A DNA stretch of 64,000 nt, from assembly GCF_001553345.1 (NCBI RefSeq), contig NZ_KQ960771.1:87124-151123 (forward strand), written 5' to 3'. Numbering within the stretch: position 1 is the first letter of the stretch; each line of letters starts with the position of its first letter. The position numbers were made by a program, and so were the translations under genes. The notes beneath the pieces are model-generated. The model was given only the letters and a program-made list of their open reading frames with translations. It was not told the DNA's origin and made no database searches. This DNA is from Veillonella sp. DNF00869 (GTDB lineage Bacteria; Bacillota; Negativicutes; Veillonellales; Veillonellaceae). Positions 18,204-27,366 of the stretch are shown in pieces.

Positions 18204-20216
18204 TTGGAACAGATCCGAATAGAAAAACTAGGGAAATCCTTTGGGATACGAGAAATCTTTTCTAATGTATCTTTTACCATACGACAAGGAGAGCGTCTTG
18301 CTTTAGTTGGCCCGAATGGGGCAGGTAAATCGACGTTGATGAAATGCATACTAGGCATAGAAGAACATGATGAGGGGATCATTGTGAAAGACAGTAGTAT
18401 CACTATAGGCTATTTACAGCAAGATGTAAATTTAGGTGATGCTAGTTTAGAAGAAGAAATTCAAACGGCTTGGGCTGATGTACAGCACTTAGAATCCCAG
18501 TTAGAAGCGTTAACGACAGAATTAGAAAATCGAGATGCCACAGAACAGGACTTGCGTCGTTTATCCTATTTACAAGAGCGATTAGAATGGCTTGGTGGCT
18601 ATGATTATGAAAAACAAAGCCAACGTATTGCTTATGGGTTAGGATTTAGTGACGAAGATTTAAAGAAGAAAGCCAGTGAATTTTCTGGGGGACAAAAAAC
18701 GCGTATTAACTTGGCGAAAGCCTTGGTGCGTCGTCCTGATTTTTTATTTCTTGATGAGCCTACTAACCATCTAGATATGCCAATGTTAGAGTGGTTAGAG
18801 GGATATTTAAAATCCTATAAAGGTGGCATTGTCATCATCAGTCATGACCGATATTTCTTAGATCAAGTGGCGACAGAAGTGGTAGAATTATCTCATCATA
18901 AAGTGCATACCTATAAAGGTAATTATAGCCAGTTCTTGAAACAACGAGAGCAGCAACGAGTGGCGTATCAACGTGCGTATGAAAAGCAACAGGAACACAT
19001 TCGTAAAACGGAAGAATATATTGACAAATATCGAGCAGGCATAAAATCTAAAATGGCTCGTGGTCGTCAATCACAGTTAGATAGACTAGAAAGATTAGAG
19101 GCACCAGACCAAGATAGAGAGTTTGCTTTTACCTTTCCTAAGGCAGAAATGAGTGCAGACAGAGTGTTGATGGTGGAAGATGTGTCCATTGGATATGATG
19201 TAGAACATCCAGTGGCTACACATATTACAACGACCTTACGTCGAGGAGATGTGGTAGGCTTAATTGGTGCGAATGGAGCTGGAAAATCGACTTTTGTAAA
19301 AACAATTATGGGGGAACTTAATACACTGGATGGATCGATTACAACTGGAAATCGTGTACAGACAGGATATTTCTCGCAAGAACATGAAGAATTACACCCT
19401 AGTTGGTCTGTGTTACAAGAGATCATGGCTCCTTATGATATGTCAGAAGAATCTGCTCGTAGCGTATTAGGTGCCTTTCGATTTAGAGGTGATGATGTAT
19501 TCAAGTTAATAGGAGATTTATCTGGTGGAGAACGTGCTAGGGTAGCTTTATTACAGTTATTTTTAGAAGGCCGTAACTTCTTAATCCTTGACGAACCGAC
19601 AAATCATTTAGACATCCCTACACGAGAAACAGTGGAGCAAGCCTTACAACAGTTTGAGGGCACATTGCTCATTATTTCCCATGACAGATATTTGTTGGAT
19701 GCTGTGGCAAAACGCATTGTGGTCTTAGATAATGGTGGCATTGAAGAGTTTCATGGCAATTATTCGTATTATAAAGAAAAAATGTTGGAACGATCAGTGT
19801 TAGCAGCCCAACGATTAGAAGTTGAGCAGATGAAACGCAACAATATGTCCAGCAATACAGCAGGAAAGGCCGACAATGCTGGAGGTACAGCAGTGAGTAC
19901 TGATTCTAATGGTGAGATACATAAAGGTATATCTGAGGCTGCTATAACAGAGGAACAAGATACTAGCTATTCAGAAGCAGTGACAGCCCCTAAAAAGAAA
20001 ACGAATTCTTTTATGCTGGAAAAGGAATTAGCCAAAGTAGAATCAGATATTGCAAGGTATGAGGCGACAGTTAAAATGTATACGGTACAGCTACAGGACC
20101 CATCTATACAAGGAGATATATCAGAATATGAACGATTGTCTCAAGAGTTAGCCAATACAACATCACAGTTAGAGGCTCTCTATGAGAGGTGGGAACACCT
20201 TAGCGAAGAGGCCTAG
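18204..20216 (+). CDS. ABC-F family ATPase (ribosome-associated type)
   Basis: A soluble protein of 670 residues with two ABC ATPase domains and no membrane part. The first Walker A is GPNGAGKST near residue 36, with signature SGGQKTR near 163. The second Walker A is GANGAGKST near residue 354, with signature LSGGERARV near 439. The linker between them is charged and helical, as in ABC-F translation factors such as EttA/Uup. A C-terminal coiled coil (about 600-670) favours the Uup-like group. The start is TTG with GGGGAAG upstream. Residues about 550-590 are low-complexity. A resistance role is possible but not shown. Confidence 0.92.
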   Translation: MEQIRIEKLGKSFGIREIFSNVSFTIRQGERLALVGPNGAGKSTLMKCILGIEEHDEGIIVKDSSITIGYLQQDVNLGDASLEEEIQTAWADVQHLESQLEALTTELENRDATEQDLRRLSYLQERLEWLGGYDYEKQSQRIAYGLGFSDEDLKKKASEFSGGQKTRINLAKALVRRPDFLFLDEPTNHLDMPMLEWLEGYLKSYKGGIVIISHDRYFLDQVATEVVELSHHKVHTYKGNYSQFLKQREQQRVAYQRAYEKQQEHIRKTEEYIDKYRAGIKSKMARGRQSQLDRLERLEAPDQDREFAFTFPKAEMSADRVLMVEDVSIGYDVEHPVATHITTTLRRGDVVGLIGANGAGKSTFVKTIMGELNTLDGSITTGNRVQTGYFSQEHEELHPSWSVLQEIMAPYDMSEESARSVLGAFRFRGDDVFKLIGDLSGGERARVALLQLFLEGRNFLILDEPTNHLDIPTRETVEQALQQFEGTLLIISHDRYLLDAVAKRIVVLDNGGIEEFHGNYSYYKEKMLERSVLAAQRLEVEQMKRNNMSSNTAGKADNAGGTAVSTDSNGEIHKGISEAAITEEQDTSYSEAVTAPKKKTNSFMLEKELAKVESDIARYEATVKMYTVQLQDPSIQGDISEYERLSQELANTTSQLEALYERWEHLSEEA

Positions 20217-20225
20217 GAGGTTTCT

Positions 20226-21152
20226 ATGAAAGGTCGTTTTGCACCCAGTCCTACAGGCCATATGCATGTAGGGAATTTGTGGGTAGCATTTTTGTCCTAT
20301 TGGTCTGCACGGCATCAAGATGGTGAATATATAGTGCGCATAGAAGATGTAGATACACAACGGTCTAAACTAATCTATGCAGAACATATACTAGAAGATT
20401 TATCTTGGCTTGGTTTTACTTGGGACGAAGCACCTACGTATCAATCCGAACGTTTGGATATATACGAGAGATATTTACAAGAATTACATAGCCAAAAACG
20501 GTTATATCCGTGTTATTGTAATCGAGCGCGCTTACAGGAAATCAGTAGCGCTCCTCATCAAGGTGAAGCCAATCATGTGTACGATGGATATTGTTTAACC
20601 CATGAGCCGACTATAGGTGAAAGACCACCTTCTTGGCGATTTCATATGGAGAATATAAAAGGATCCTTTCTGGACATATATCGAGGCACGATAGATTATG
20701 AAATCCAATCTTGTAATGATGATATCGTGTTAAAGCGATGGGATGGAATGATTGCCTATCATTTGGCGGTGGTCATTGATGATTATGAAATGGGTGTCAC
20801 AGAAGTAGTTCGTGGTAATGATTTACTGCCTGTGACGGGTCATCAAATTGCGCTGGCCCAAGCCTTGGGGTTTCCTTCTTTGCAATATGGTCATGCCCCT
20901 ATGCTAGTGGATGCAGAAGGGTATCGTCTGTCTAAACGGCAACAAAGTATAACCATACGTGATCTGCAGAACCAAGGGGCTACACCAGAGAGATTGTGGG
21001 CATGGTTTGCATTAGAAACAGGATTACTCACAAAGGGGGACTTACCTCTTAGCGGTCACATAGGGCTTTCAGAACTATTGGAGATTACAATTCCAAAGAA
21101 ACTATTAAAACAAGATACAATTAAATTGACAAATTTCGATATTATGGTATGA
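20226..21152 (+). CDS. gluQ: Glutamyl-Q tRNA(Asp) synthetase
   Basis: GluQ is a truncated GluRS paralog lacking the anticodon-binding domain; it attaches glutamate to queuosine in tRNA-Asp. The 308-residue protein has the HIGH-type motif PSPTGHMHVGN (residues 7-17), zinc-type cysteines (CYCNRARL, YDGYC) and the degenerate KMSKS motif RLSKRQQS. It ends soon after the catalytic domain, unlike gltX (479 aa). It lies 9 bases after the ABC-F gene. A short noncanonical GluRS of other function is the alternative. Confidence 0.9.
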   Translation: MKGRFAPSPTGHMHVGNLWVAFLSYWSARHQDGEYIVRIEDVDTQRSKLIYAEHILEDLSWLGFTWDEAPTYQSERLDIYERYLQELHSQKRLYPCYCNRARLQEISSAPHQGEANHVYDGYCLTHEPTIGERPPSWRFHMENIKGSFLDIYRGTIDYEIQSCNDDIVLKRWDGMIAYHLAVVIDDYEMGVTEVVRGNDLLPVTGHQIALAQALGFPSLQYGHAPMLVDAEGYRLSKRQQSITIRDLQNQGATPERLWAWFALETGLLTKGDLPLSGHIGLSELLEITIPKKLLKQDTIKLTNFDIMV

Positions 21153-21176
21153 TAGTACAGTAACGAGGTGATACGT

Positions 21177-21548
21177 ATGTCAATGGAAACAGCGATCCAA
21201 GAAAAAACGTGGGCCGTTTTAGGTGCCACAACAAGAACCGATAAGTTCGGATATAAGATTTTCAAACATCTTGTCAATAAAGGATATACAGTGTATCCAG
21301 TGAATCCTAATATTACATCTATCGATGGCGTACAATGCTATCCAAGCTTGCATGAGTTGCCAGTAGTACCTACTGTAGTCGACTTTGTTGTGCCAGAAAA
21401 AGTTGGTTTAGAAGCTCTAGATAGTTGTAAAGAGTTAGGGGTTAAGACCGTTTGGCTACAACCAGGTGCGGATAAACCGGCAGTAGTGAAAAAGGCAACT
21501 GAATTAGGTCTTGAAGTGATTCAAGACTGTGTATTGATTCAAATTTAA
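21177..21548 (+). CDS. CoA-binding (Rossmann-type) protein, YccU family
   Basis: A 123-residue single-domain protein with the CoA_binding fold also found at the N-terminus of succinyl-CoA synthetase alpha. It shows WAVLGATTRTDKFGYKIFKHL for the nucleotide loop, then YPVNPN, PTVVDFVVPE, VWLQPGA and a final DCVLIQI. A GTG at 21168 would extend it; the ATG at 21177, after GAGGTGATACGT, is preferred. The ligand and role are not known. It is followed after 12 bases by thioredoxin, suggesting one transcript. Confidence 0.88.
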   Translation: MSMETAIQEKTWAVLGATTRTDKFGYKIFKHLVNKGYTVYPVNPNITSIDGVQCYPSLHELPVVPTVVDFVVPEKVGLEALDSCKELGVKTVWLQPGADKPAVVKKATELGLEVIQDCVLIQI

Positions 21549-21560
21549 TAGGAGGCTTAT

Positions 21561-21884
21561 ATGAGCGCAATTATTGATGTAACATCTGCAAATTTTAAAG
21601 AAGTAGTAGCAACAAATGATAAAGTAACTGTTGTAGATTTCTGGGCACCATGGTGTGGATACTGTGTTCGCATGATGCCAGTATATGATGAATTGGCAGC
21701 TGCCTTAGGCGACAAAGTGACATTAACAAAAGTAAACACTGATGAACAACCTGAATTGGCACAATTCTTCAAAATTGAAATTCTTCCTACTTTTGCTATC
21801 TTCAAAAATGGTGAAATCGTAGATCGCAAAATCGGTTTCATTCCATTAGAAGAATTAAAAGCAGCTGTAGAAGCTCATCTATAA
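21561..21884 (+). CDS. trxA: Thioredoxin with an atypical CGYC active site
   Basis: A 107-residue thioredoxin-fold protein with the usual order VVDFWAPWC...ILPTFAIFKNG, including the cis-proline. The redox motif is W31-C32-G33-Y34-C35, whereas classical thioredoxins have WCGPC. Replacement of the Pro normally raises the redox potential, so this protein may be less reducing than a housekeeping thioredoxin. It has no signal peptide and so is cytoplasmic. It probably shares a transcript with the CoA-binding protein and ends in a strong terminator. Confidence 0.92.
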   Translation: MSAIIDVTSANFKEVVATNDKVTVVDFWAPWCGYCVRMMPVYDELAAALGDKVTLTKVNTDEQPELAQFFKIEILPTFAIFKNGEIVDRKIGFIPLEELKAAVEAHL

Positions 21885-21890
21885 TACACA

Positions 21891-21929
21891 AAAAGGACTG
21901 ATATCTTTGAGATATCAGTCCTTTTCTTA
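21891..21929. terminator. Bidirectional terminator between trxA and the ThrE-like gene
   Basis: The 15-base arms at 21891-21905 and 21911-21925 pair perfectly around a 5-base loop, with T-runs on both strands. It serves two convergent genes. Confidence 0.9.
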
Positions 21930-23255
21930 TGTATACCGTTTATCTAATAAACTTTCTAGTTTTTTCTCTTTTCTAGCATCTAATATTTTACCAGCTAGAA
22001 TAGAAGGAATAGCAACGCCCACACCGATGGATATGATGATTAGGATGGCAGTGACTCCACTTTGAATGGCTTCGACTAAGGTTGCAGATGTGAGAGAATT
22101 AATATGTAACATGGCATATAAAAATCGATAGATAAATACGCCAGGTACAAGAGGAATCGCTGATGGAATCGCTAATACTTTAGAGGATGTATGGGAATAA
22201 CGAGCTGCTTTCAGAGAAAATAAACTGACCATAGCAGCAGCGATGAAAGTAGCGCCAAACACAGAAAATCCTAAGTATAATATGAGCGTATTTTTTACTA
22301 AAATAGCAATGAGGCCACCAATACCTATGAGTGGGAGTAGACGCTTTGGAGTATAAAACATCACAGCATAGCCTGCAGCACCCACAACGGCAGCACCTAA
22401 TAAAACAATGGAAATGCTGTCTGGAACAATACTTAAATGGGTGAAATCATAAGAATGATTGAAGTATTGAGCCATGCTAATCCCTACAGTCATACTGCCC
22501 ACAATGAGTAACGTATGTACAGATCGAGATATTCCTGCCAAAATGTAGTTGTTTAGCAAATCATCGACTGTATTAATGAGAGGAATGCCAGGAACCATAA
22601 ACAATGTGCAAGCAATCATAGCATAGATGACATCGGCAGAGTCAAAAATACATCCAGATAGAAAGGCTAATCCAGAAGATACCGCAGCAGCACAGGCGAT
22701 ACTGATATACCCATTAATTTGAAAACGTTTTAATATCAATTGTATAATAAATCCAAGGAGAGCGCAGAATGTTGTAATCCATGCAGAGATAATAGTACCC
22801 CCAAATAAGATAGGAAAAGCACCACAGGCAAATCCTGCAAAGATGGCAGATGTGGCATCCGAATGGGGAGGATCTTTTTTAGCAATCTCTTCGAGTTTTT
22901 GGGAAAATTCATCAAGAGTATACTCATTACGTAATGCAGTCCAAGTTAAGACACTAATGGCGGAAATAATATCCATATTAGCACCTAAATATTGGACATT
23001 TCTAAAGGATGTAAAGCAATCTTCTGGACTATGAATATTAATTAAAATATTAGAGTAGGCAATATGGATATGAAGATGATCTGCTGGAATTCCCATATAT
23101 GCGGCTGCGCGACGCATATCTCGAACAATTTGGTTCGCATTGGCTCCATTTTCAGATAATAAACAGCCCATACGAAGTAGAATTTTTACCTTTTTTCTGA
23201 TTTCCACAAAGGGTTCTTCTAAAATGCGCAAATCCTTTTCTGTGTATTGAGACAT
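21927..23255 (-). CDS. Threonine/serine exporter, single-chain ThrE-type membrane protein
   Basis: The 442-residue protein joins the two parts that many bacteria encode as separate YjjP-like and YjjB-like proteins. The N-terminal ThrE (DUF1212) part has MGCLLSENGANANQIVRDMRRAAAYMG. About ten hydrophobic segments follow, from residue 145 to 425. Family members export threonine, serine or small organic acids. A two-base gap separates it from the upstream DUF896 gene, so both lie on one minus-strand transcript. Confidence 0.88.
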   Translation of the reverse strand: MSQYTEKDLRILEEPFVEIRKKVKILLRMGCLLSENGANANQIVRDMRRAAAYMGIPADHLHIHIAYSNILINIHSPEDCFTSFRNVQYLGANMDIISAISVLTWTALRNEYTLDEFSQKLEEIAKKDPPHSDATSAIFAGFACGAFPILFGGTIISAWITTFCALLGFIIQLILKRFQINGYISIACAAAVSSGLAFLSGCIFDSADVIYAMIACTLFMVPGIPLINTVDDLLNNYILAGISRSVHTLLIVGSMTVGISMAQYFNHSYDFTHLSIVPDSISIVLLGAAVVGAAGYAVMFYTPKRLLPLIGIGGLIAILVKNTLILYLGFSVFGATFIAAAMVSLFSLKAARYSHTSSKVLAIPSAIPLVPGVFIYRFLYAMLHINSLTSATLVEAIQSGVTAILIIISIGVGVAIPSILAGKILDARKEKKLESLLDKRYT

Positions 23256-23256
23256 A

Positions 23257-23523
23257 TTAATACTTCTTCCGTAAGTGTTTTATGTCTAAATCTACATCCA
23301 CTTCCACAGTATCTGCTTCAGGTTCAGCATCTACAAACTCAATAGATTCCAAATGTTGTACCACTTGGGCACGGATAAAACCTAAATACACTTCATATAA
23401 ATCTTTCTTTTCTGCTAATTCTTCTTCTGTTAAAGTTTGACCAGATTTTTTTTTCGCTGCCAATGCATTAATGCGTGTTAATGCTTCTTCCATGGTCATT
23501 TCTTTTTTTTCTTGTTCAGTCAT
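23257..23523 (-). CDS. DUF896 family protein (YnzC-like)
   Basis: An 88-residue charged protein with MEEALTRINALAAKKKSGQTL near the start, followed by LTEEELAEKKDLYEVYLGFIRAQV, as in the small Firmicutes DUF896 (YnzC/UPF0291) proteins. The fold is a short helical hairpin and the function is not established. The tail (EADTVEVDVDLDIKH) is acidic. It precedes the exporter on the minus strand and probably drives its transcription from the divergent region shared with nth. Confidence 0.85.
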   Translation of the reverse strand: MTEQEKKEMTMEEALTRINALAAKKKSGQTLTEEELAEKKDLYEVYLGFIRAQVVQHLESIEFVDAEPEADTVEVDVDLDIKHLRKKY

Positions 23524-23674
23524 AGATAATCTCCTTATTTGTTAGTAGACTTTCTTTATGGTATGATACTTTATATACTTGGTTAGATGAAAGTATCTAA
23601 TCGATGATATTCATTGTAGATTTATATTATAACACAATTTATATAGTTTTTTCATCTTAGAGGAGAAGGCTCCG

Positions 23675-24310
23675 ATGCGAATCACAAAAGCCATCAAGGC
23701 AGAGCAAATACGAATATTGGGAGAAGTCTACCATGATGCAAAACCGGCACTAGAATTTACTACGCCTTTTGAATTACTAGTAGCAGTTGCATTATCTGCA
23801 CAATGTACTGACGAACGAGTCAACATTGTAACAAAACGACTCTTTCCGAAATATAGCGATCCTAAAGACATGTATGAATTAGGTATACCTGGATTAGAGG
23901 CGCTCATTAAAGATTGCGGGTTATATCGTTCTAAAGCTAAACATATTCATGAAACATGCAAAATTTTAGTGGAACAACACAATAGTGAAGTGCCCCGAGA
24001 TTTTGATACCTTAGTCACATTGCCAGGGGTTGGTCGTAAAACAGCCAATGTATTAGTATCCATACTATTTGATACACCAGCCATTGCGGTAGACACGCAT
24101 GTGTTCCGAGTGTCCAATCGGTTAGGTTTAGCCAAGGGTAAAACACCAGACGAAGTAGAAAATAAACTGAAAAAAGCAATTCCTATGGAACACTGGAGTG
24201 CTGCACATCATTGGCTGATCTGGCATGGCCGAAAGATTTGCAAAGCACGAAAACCATTATGTGACGAATGCCCTTTATATGATGTATGCCAATCGGCGGG
24301 GAAGGTATAA
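23675..24310 (+). CDS. nth: Endonuclease III
   Basis: Nth is the base-excision-repair glycosylase/AP lyase that removes oxidised pyrimidines. The 211-residue protein shows the helix-hairpin-helix LPGVGRKTANV with the catalytic lysine, VDTHVFRVSNRLG with the catalytic aspartate, and a C-terminal [4Fe-4S] cluster motif with Cys spacing X6-X2-X5 (CKARKPLCDECPLYDVC). GAGGAGAAGG upstream is a good ribosome site. The next gene starts one base after its stop. Confidence 0.96.
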   Translation: MRITKAIKAEQIRILGEVYHDAKPALEFTTPFELLVAVALSAQCTDERVNIVTKRLFPKYSDPKDMYELGIPGLEALIKDCGLYRSKAKHIHETCKILVEQHNSEVPRDFDTLVTLPGVGRKTANVLVSILFDTPAIAVDTHVFRVSNRLGLAKGKTPDEVENKLKKAIPMEHWSAAHHWLIWHGRKICKARKPLCDECPLYDVCQSAGKV

Positions 24311-24311
24311 T

Positions 24312-25814
24312 ATGACAGAACAAATGAGACGTCTCATTGAGACTTTTACAAAAGTAGGTATTACAGGTCCTGCTATCGTACAGGAAATAGCAAGATTCCG
24401 TGTATTAGATCAAATTATCACCCAAAGCGGTGAAGTCCGTGAGTGGGGGATTACGCCGAAAGAATTGTTTGAGCTTGCTCAAACATCCACAGTAGATATG
24501 TTTGGTCCTTTACCATATGATGAAGCAGGGTTTAAGGAAATTTACGGCATTTCCTTTAGCGTAGAATTAATGGATTTCATCAGTGCTACTGGCTATTATG
24601 AAGGTGTATCCGCAGGTCGTCAATGGACTGTACCGTTCAAAGAAGTTATCGACTTCCACAAGAATACAGAAGGTATAATTCTCTTTGCCTATTTTGAGGA
24701 ATATGCAGCCATTGCAGAAGAAATAATGCAAACCCTTCCCACAGATCGTTTGCTGTTCTATACAGCCTCTGAAAGCTGCTACAATCTATTCCGTAGCTTA
24801 TATCCATTGGCACCAGTGATCAATGAATGGCCAGAAGATGTCATTTTTGACCACATTGTAGCAGCCACATCTGGCATGTTCACAGCACCAGTAACGACTA
24901 TGGAAGAAATGGCGGCTCGTGTGAATAATGTAAGCGAAAAAGGCACTGTACGTTACTTCATTCCAGTGTCTGCCGTACAAGATCAGTTGAATATGAATCG
25001 TGTAGCCTTACAGTTCATGATTCTTCAAAATCATTTAGAAGTCGTTCGAGAATGGGCCCCATTGCAAACCTATGAATTCCGCTATGGCTTAGGACCTGTG
25101 AAAAAAGTAGATTTGTCCATTTGTGAAATCGTTGAAGATGGGTATAAGCAAACCAACTTCATTCCATTGCCTCACGAAGTTTTGGCGTCTATGGAAACAT
25201 TTAGTTTGGCTCACTATGGACTTTCACTATATGGTGTACAAGTAAGTATGGATCCAAAACATCCAACCATGGGTGAAGATGGATATATGCATGGAGACTA
25301 TCGTATTCCAACATACATGCAACGCATGTTTGAAGCATTGGAGGGATATTATTTACAAGTATCTATGAAAGGCATCGATGTGTCTGTTACATTGGAACAA
25401 AAGGATGGTATTCCCTTAGGAGCATCCCCAGAGGATGAATGCGTACAAAATGCGATGGAACAATCTGTTTTACAAGATGATACAGTTGAATATCGTTGGT
25501 ATTTTAACCATCCAAGTGCACCATTCTTATGGTATACGTATTTCAATAGCGAAGAAGGAAAACAAGTAGTACGCACCTTAGCGTCCATGGTAACTACCAC
25601 ACCTGCATTATTACAATTAATGGGTAGTTGCCGTCGTCAAGTAGTAAAAGAAGAGGCCTTGGCTACATTTACGACAAGCTTTACCACTTCATTAGAACAA
25701 TATGAAACAGAAAAAGCGCAAGCTGAAACAAACTGGGGCAATGCATTAGCCACACTAGCTAGTGAGGTCATACCAGTGCCAACAGAAACGAATACAGAAG
25801 CAGAGGAGGGCTAA
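24312..25814 (+). CDS. Unknown 500-residue cytoplasmic protein
   Basis: I do not recognise this protein. A longer frame starts inside nth at 24225, but the ATG at 24312 directly follows the nth stop. It has no signal peptide or membrane segment and no obvious catalytic motif, is rich in aromatic and acidic residues, and ends in an acidic tail. The spacing (1 base after nth, 2 bases before the PC4-like gene) implies strict co-translation with both, so a link to DNA repair or single-strand DNA handling is possible but only contextual. Confidence 0.8.
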   Translation: MTEQMRRLIETFTKVGITGPAIVQEIARFRVLDQIITQSGEVREWGITPKELFELAQTSTVDMFGPLPYDEAGFKEIYGISFSVELMDFISATGYYEGVSAGRQWTVPFKEVIDFHKNTEGIILFAYFEEYAAIAEEIMQTLPTDRLLFYTASESCYNLFRSLYPLAPVINEWPEDVIFDHIVAATSGMFTAPVTTMEEMAARVNNVSEKGTVRYFIPVSAVQDQLNMNRVALQFMILQNHLEVVREWAPLQTYEFRYGLGPVKKVDLSICEIVEDGYKQTNFIPLPHEVLASMETFSLAHYGLSLYGVQVSMDPKHPTMGEDGYMHGDYRIPTYMQRMFEALEGYYLQVSMKGIDVSVTLEQKDGIPLGASPEDECVQNAMEQSVLQDDTVEYRWYFNHPSAPFLWYTYFNSEEGKQVVRTLASMVTTTPALLQLMGSCRRQVVKEEALATFTTSFTTSLEQYETEKAQAETNWGNALATLASEVIPVPTETNTEAEEG

Positions 25815-25816
25815 TC

Positions 25817-26107
25817 ATGGCTGTGGTGAATTATTCAATTTATAAAGTACTAGGTACACTTTCAGAAAATAAAGATGGCATGAAAAAGCAATTAACATGC
25901 ACAAGCTGGGGACGTTACAATCCTAAATTCGATATCCGTGCTTGGGATGAAGATTACTCACAAATGACAAAAGGTGTCACCTTAACATTAGAAGAAATTT
26001 TAGAACTAAAAGAAATCTTAAACTCTGTAGATTTAGAAGAAGCTTTAGAAGAAGCAAAACAAGAACGAGCAGAGGCTAAAAAATTAGAAGCAGAAAAATC
26101 TGAATAA
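25817..26107 (+). CDS. PC4/p15-like single-strand DNA-binding protein (YdbC family)
   Basis: The 96-residue protein begins with a PC4-type domain (GMKKQLTCTSWGRYNPKFDIRAW, then MTKGVTLTLEEILELKEIL). Bacterial YdbC members of this family bind single-stranded DNA and may aid repair or transcription. Residues 70-96 form a charged helical tail. It begins 2 bases after the stop of the unknown 500-residue gene and ends the nth operon. Confidence 0.85.
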   Translation: MAVVNYSIYKVLGTLSENKDGMKKQLTCTSWGRYNPKFDIRAWDEDYSQMTKGVTLTLEEILELKEILNSVDLEEALEEAKQERAEAKKLEAEKSE

Positions 26108-26123
26108 GTCATAGTCCCTAGTA

Positions 26124-26153
26124 TTGCATAGAGTATAGCATTCGTGATATAAT
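26124..26153 (+). promoter_or_regulatory. Promoter of rpmE
   Basis: TTGCAT (26124-26129) and a perfect TATAAT (26148-26153) are 18 bases apart, ending 40 bases before the rpmE start. Confidence 0.65.
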
Positions 26154-26193
26154 CTATAGGAAAAGTTTAGACGTTGAAAAGAGGTGTATATAC

Positions 26194-26391
26194 ATGAAAG
26201 AAGGAATTCATCCTAATTATGCGGAAGCAACTGTAACTTGCGGTTGTGGAAACACATTCAAAACTGGTTCTGTTAAAGGTGATCTTCGCGTGGACGTTTG
26301 CTCCAACTGCCATCCATTCTTCACAGGCCAACAACGTGCGGCTAAAGCTCGCGGTCGTATCGAACAATTTAACAAACGTTACGGCAAATAA
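26194..26391 (+). CDS. rpmE: 50S ribosomal protein L31
   Basis: L31 is a small protein bridging the ribosomal subunits. The 65-residue protein keeps the zinc-type cysteines (CGCGNTF and [10 protein letters not shown]), so it is the zinc-containing form rather than the zinc-independent paralog. It has its own promoter and a GAGGTG ribosome site. The short gap before DUF1385 contains no strong terminator, so read-through into the DUF1385-prfA operon is likely. Confidence 0.96.
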   Translation: MKEGIHPNYAEATVTCGCGNTFKTGSVKGDLRVDVCSNCHPFFTGQQRAAKARGRIEQFNKRYGK

Positions 26392-26463
26392 TTACGTAAA
26401 TAACCTATACAAATTAATTGGCAGAGCTAAGGCTCTGCCTATATTTGTTTTACAGGAGACCCT

Positions 26464-27354
26464 ATGACTCAGGAACGAGTAAAAAAATATGTAGGTGGAC
26501 AAGCTGTCATTGAAGGGGTTATGATGCGTGGTCCTAAGATTATGGCCACAGCTTGTCGAAAACCAGATGGAACCATCACGGTTAAAGAAGAACCTACGAA
26601 ATCTATCCAAGACAAGTATCCCGTATTAAAGTTGCCATTTCTGCGTGGAGTAGTAGCTTTATTTGAATCCTTAGTGATTGGTATGAAAGCCTTATCCTTT
26701 TCGGCACAGGCCTCTGGAGAAGAAGAGGAAGAGGTATCCAACAAAGAAATTGCCATCACTATGGCTGTATCTGTACTCATTGCAGCAGCATTATTTATCG
26801 CCTTACCGACATGGTTGGCAAAATTTATGCCAGGTGCAGGCACAGATCATATGATATTGAATTTATATGAAGGAATTATTCGTTTAATCCTTTTTTTATT
26901 ATATATTTTTGCTATTGGACTCACTCCAGATATTAAGCGTGTCTTTCAGTATCATGGAGCAGAGCATAAAACGATACACACCTATGAAAATGATATGGAA
27001 TTAACCGTGGAAAATGTGCGAAATCATTCTAGATTACATGCACGGTGCGGTACTAATTTCTTATTATTCGTCATGGTAGTGAGTATTATTGTATTCGCAT
27101 TTCTAGGTTGGCCTAATTTAGTGGAACGTATAGTATCTAGATTAGCCTTGATGCCAGTGGTGGCTGGAATTTCCTATGAATTGATTCGCCTAGCTGGACG
27201 GACACAGCATCCACTCATGAAAGCCATCATTGCTCCTGGTTTGGCCCTACAATATATGACTACGAGAGAGCCAGAGGATGATCAAATTGAAGTGGCTATT
27301 CGTGCCTTACAATCTGTGCGACCTAGTGAAGAAGATGCTTACGAAGAAGATTAG
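26464..27354 (+). CDS. DUF1385 membrane protein (YqhQ-like)
   Basis: The 296-residue protein has the DUF1385 signatures GGQAVIEGVMMRGP at the start, LRGVVALFESLVIGMKAL, then QYHGAEHKTIHTYEND and HARCGTNFLL. About four hydrophobic segments lie at 95-115, 130-150, 200-220 and 225-245. The histidines in HGAEHK suggest a metal-dependent hydrolase-like core, but function is not established. In many Firmicutes it directly precedes prfA, as here (12-base gap). Confidence 0.88.
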   Translation: MTQERVKKYVGGQAVIEGVMMRGPKIMATACRKPDGTITVKEEPTKSIQDKYPVLKLPFLRGVVALFESLVIGMKALSFSAQASGEEEEEVSNKEIAITMAVSVLIAAALFIALPTWLAKFMPGAGTDHMILNLYEGIIRLILFLLYIFAIGLTPDIKRVFQYHGAEHKTIHTYENDMELTVENVRNHSRLHARCGTNFLLFVMVVSIIVFAFLGWPNLVERIVSRLALMPVVAGISYELIRLAGRTQHPLMKAIIAPGLALQYMTTREPEDDQIEVAIRALQSVRPSEEDAYEED

Positions 27355-27366
27355 AAAGGAGTCACC

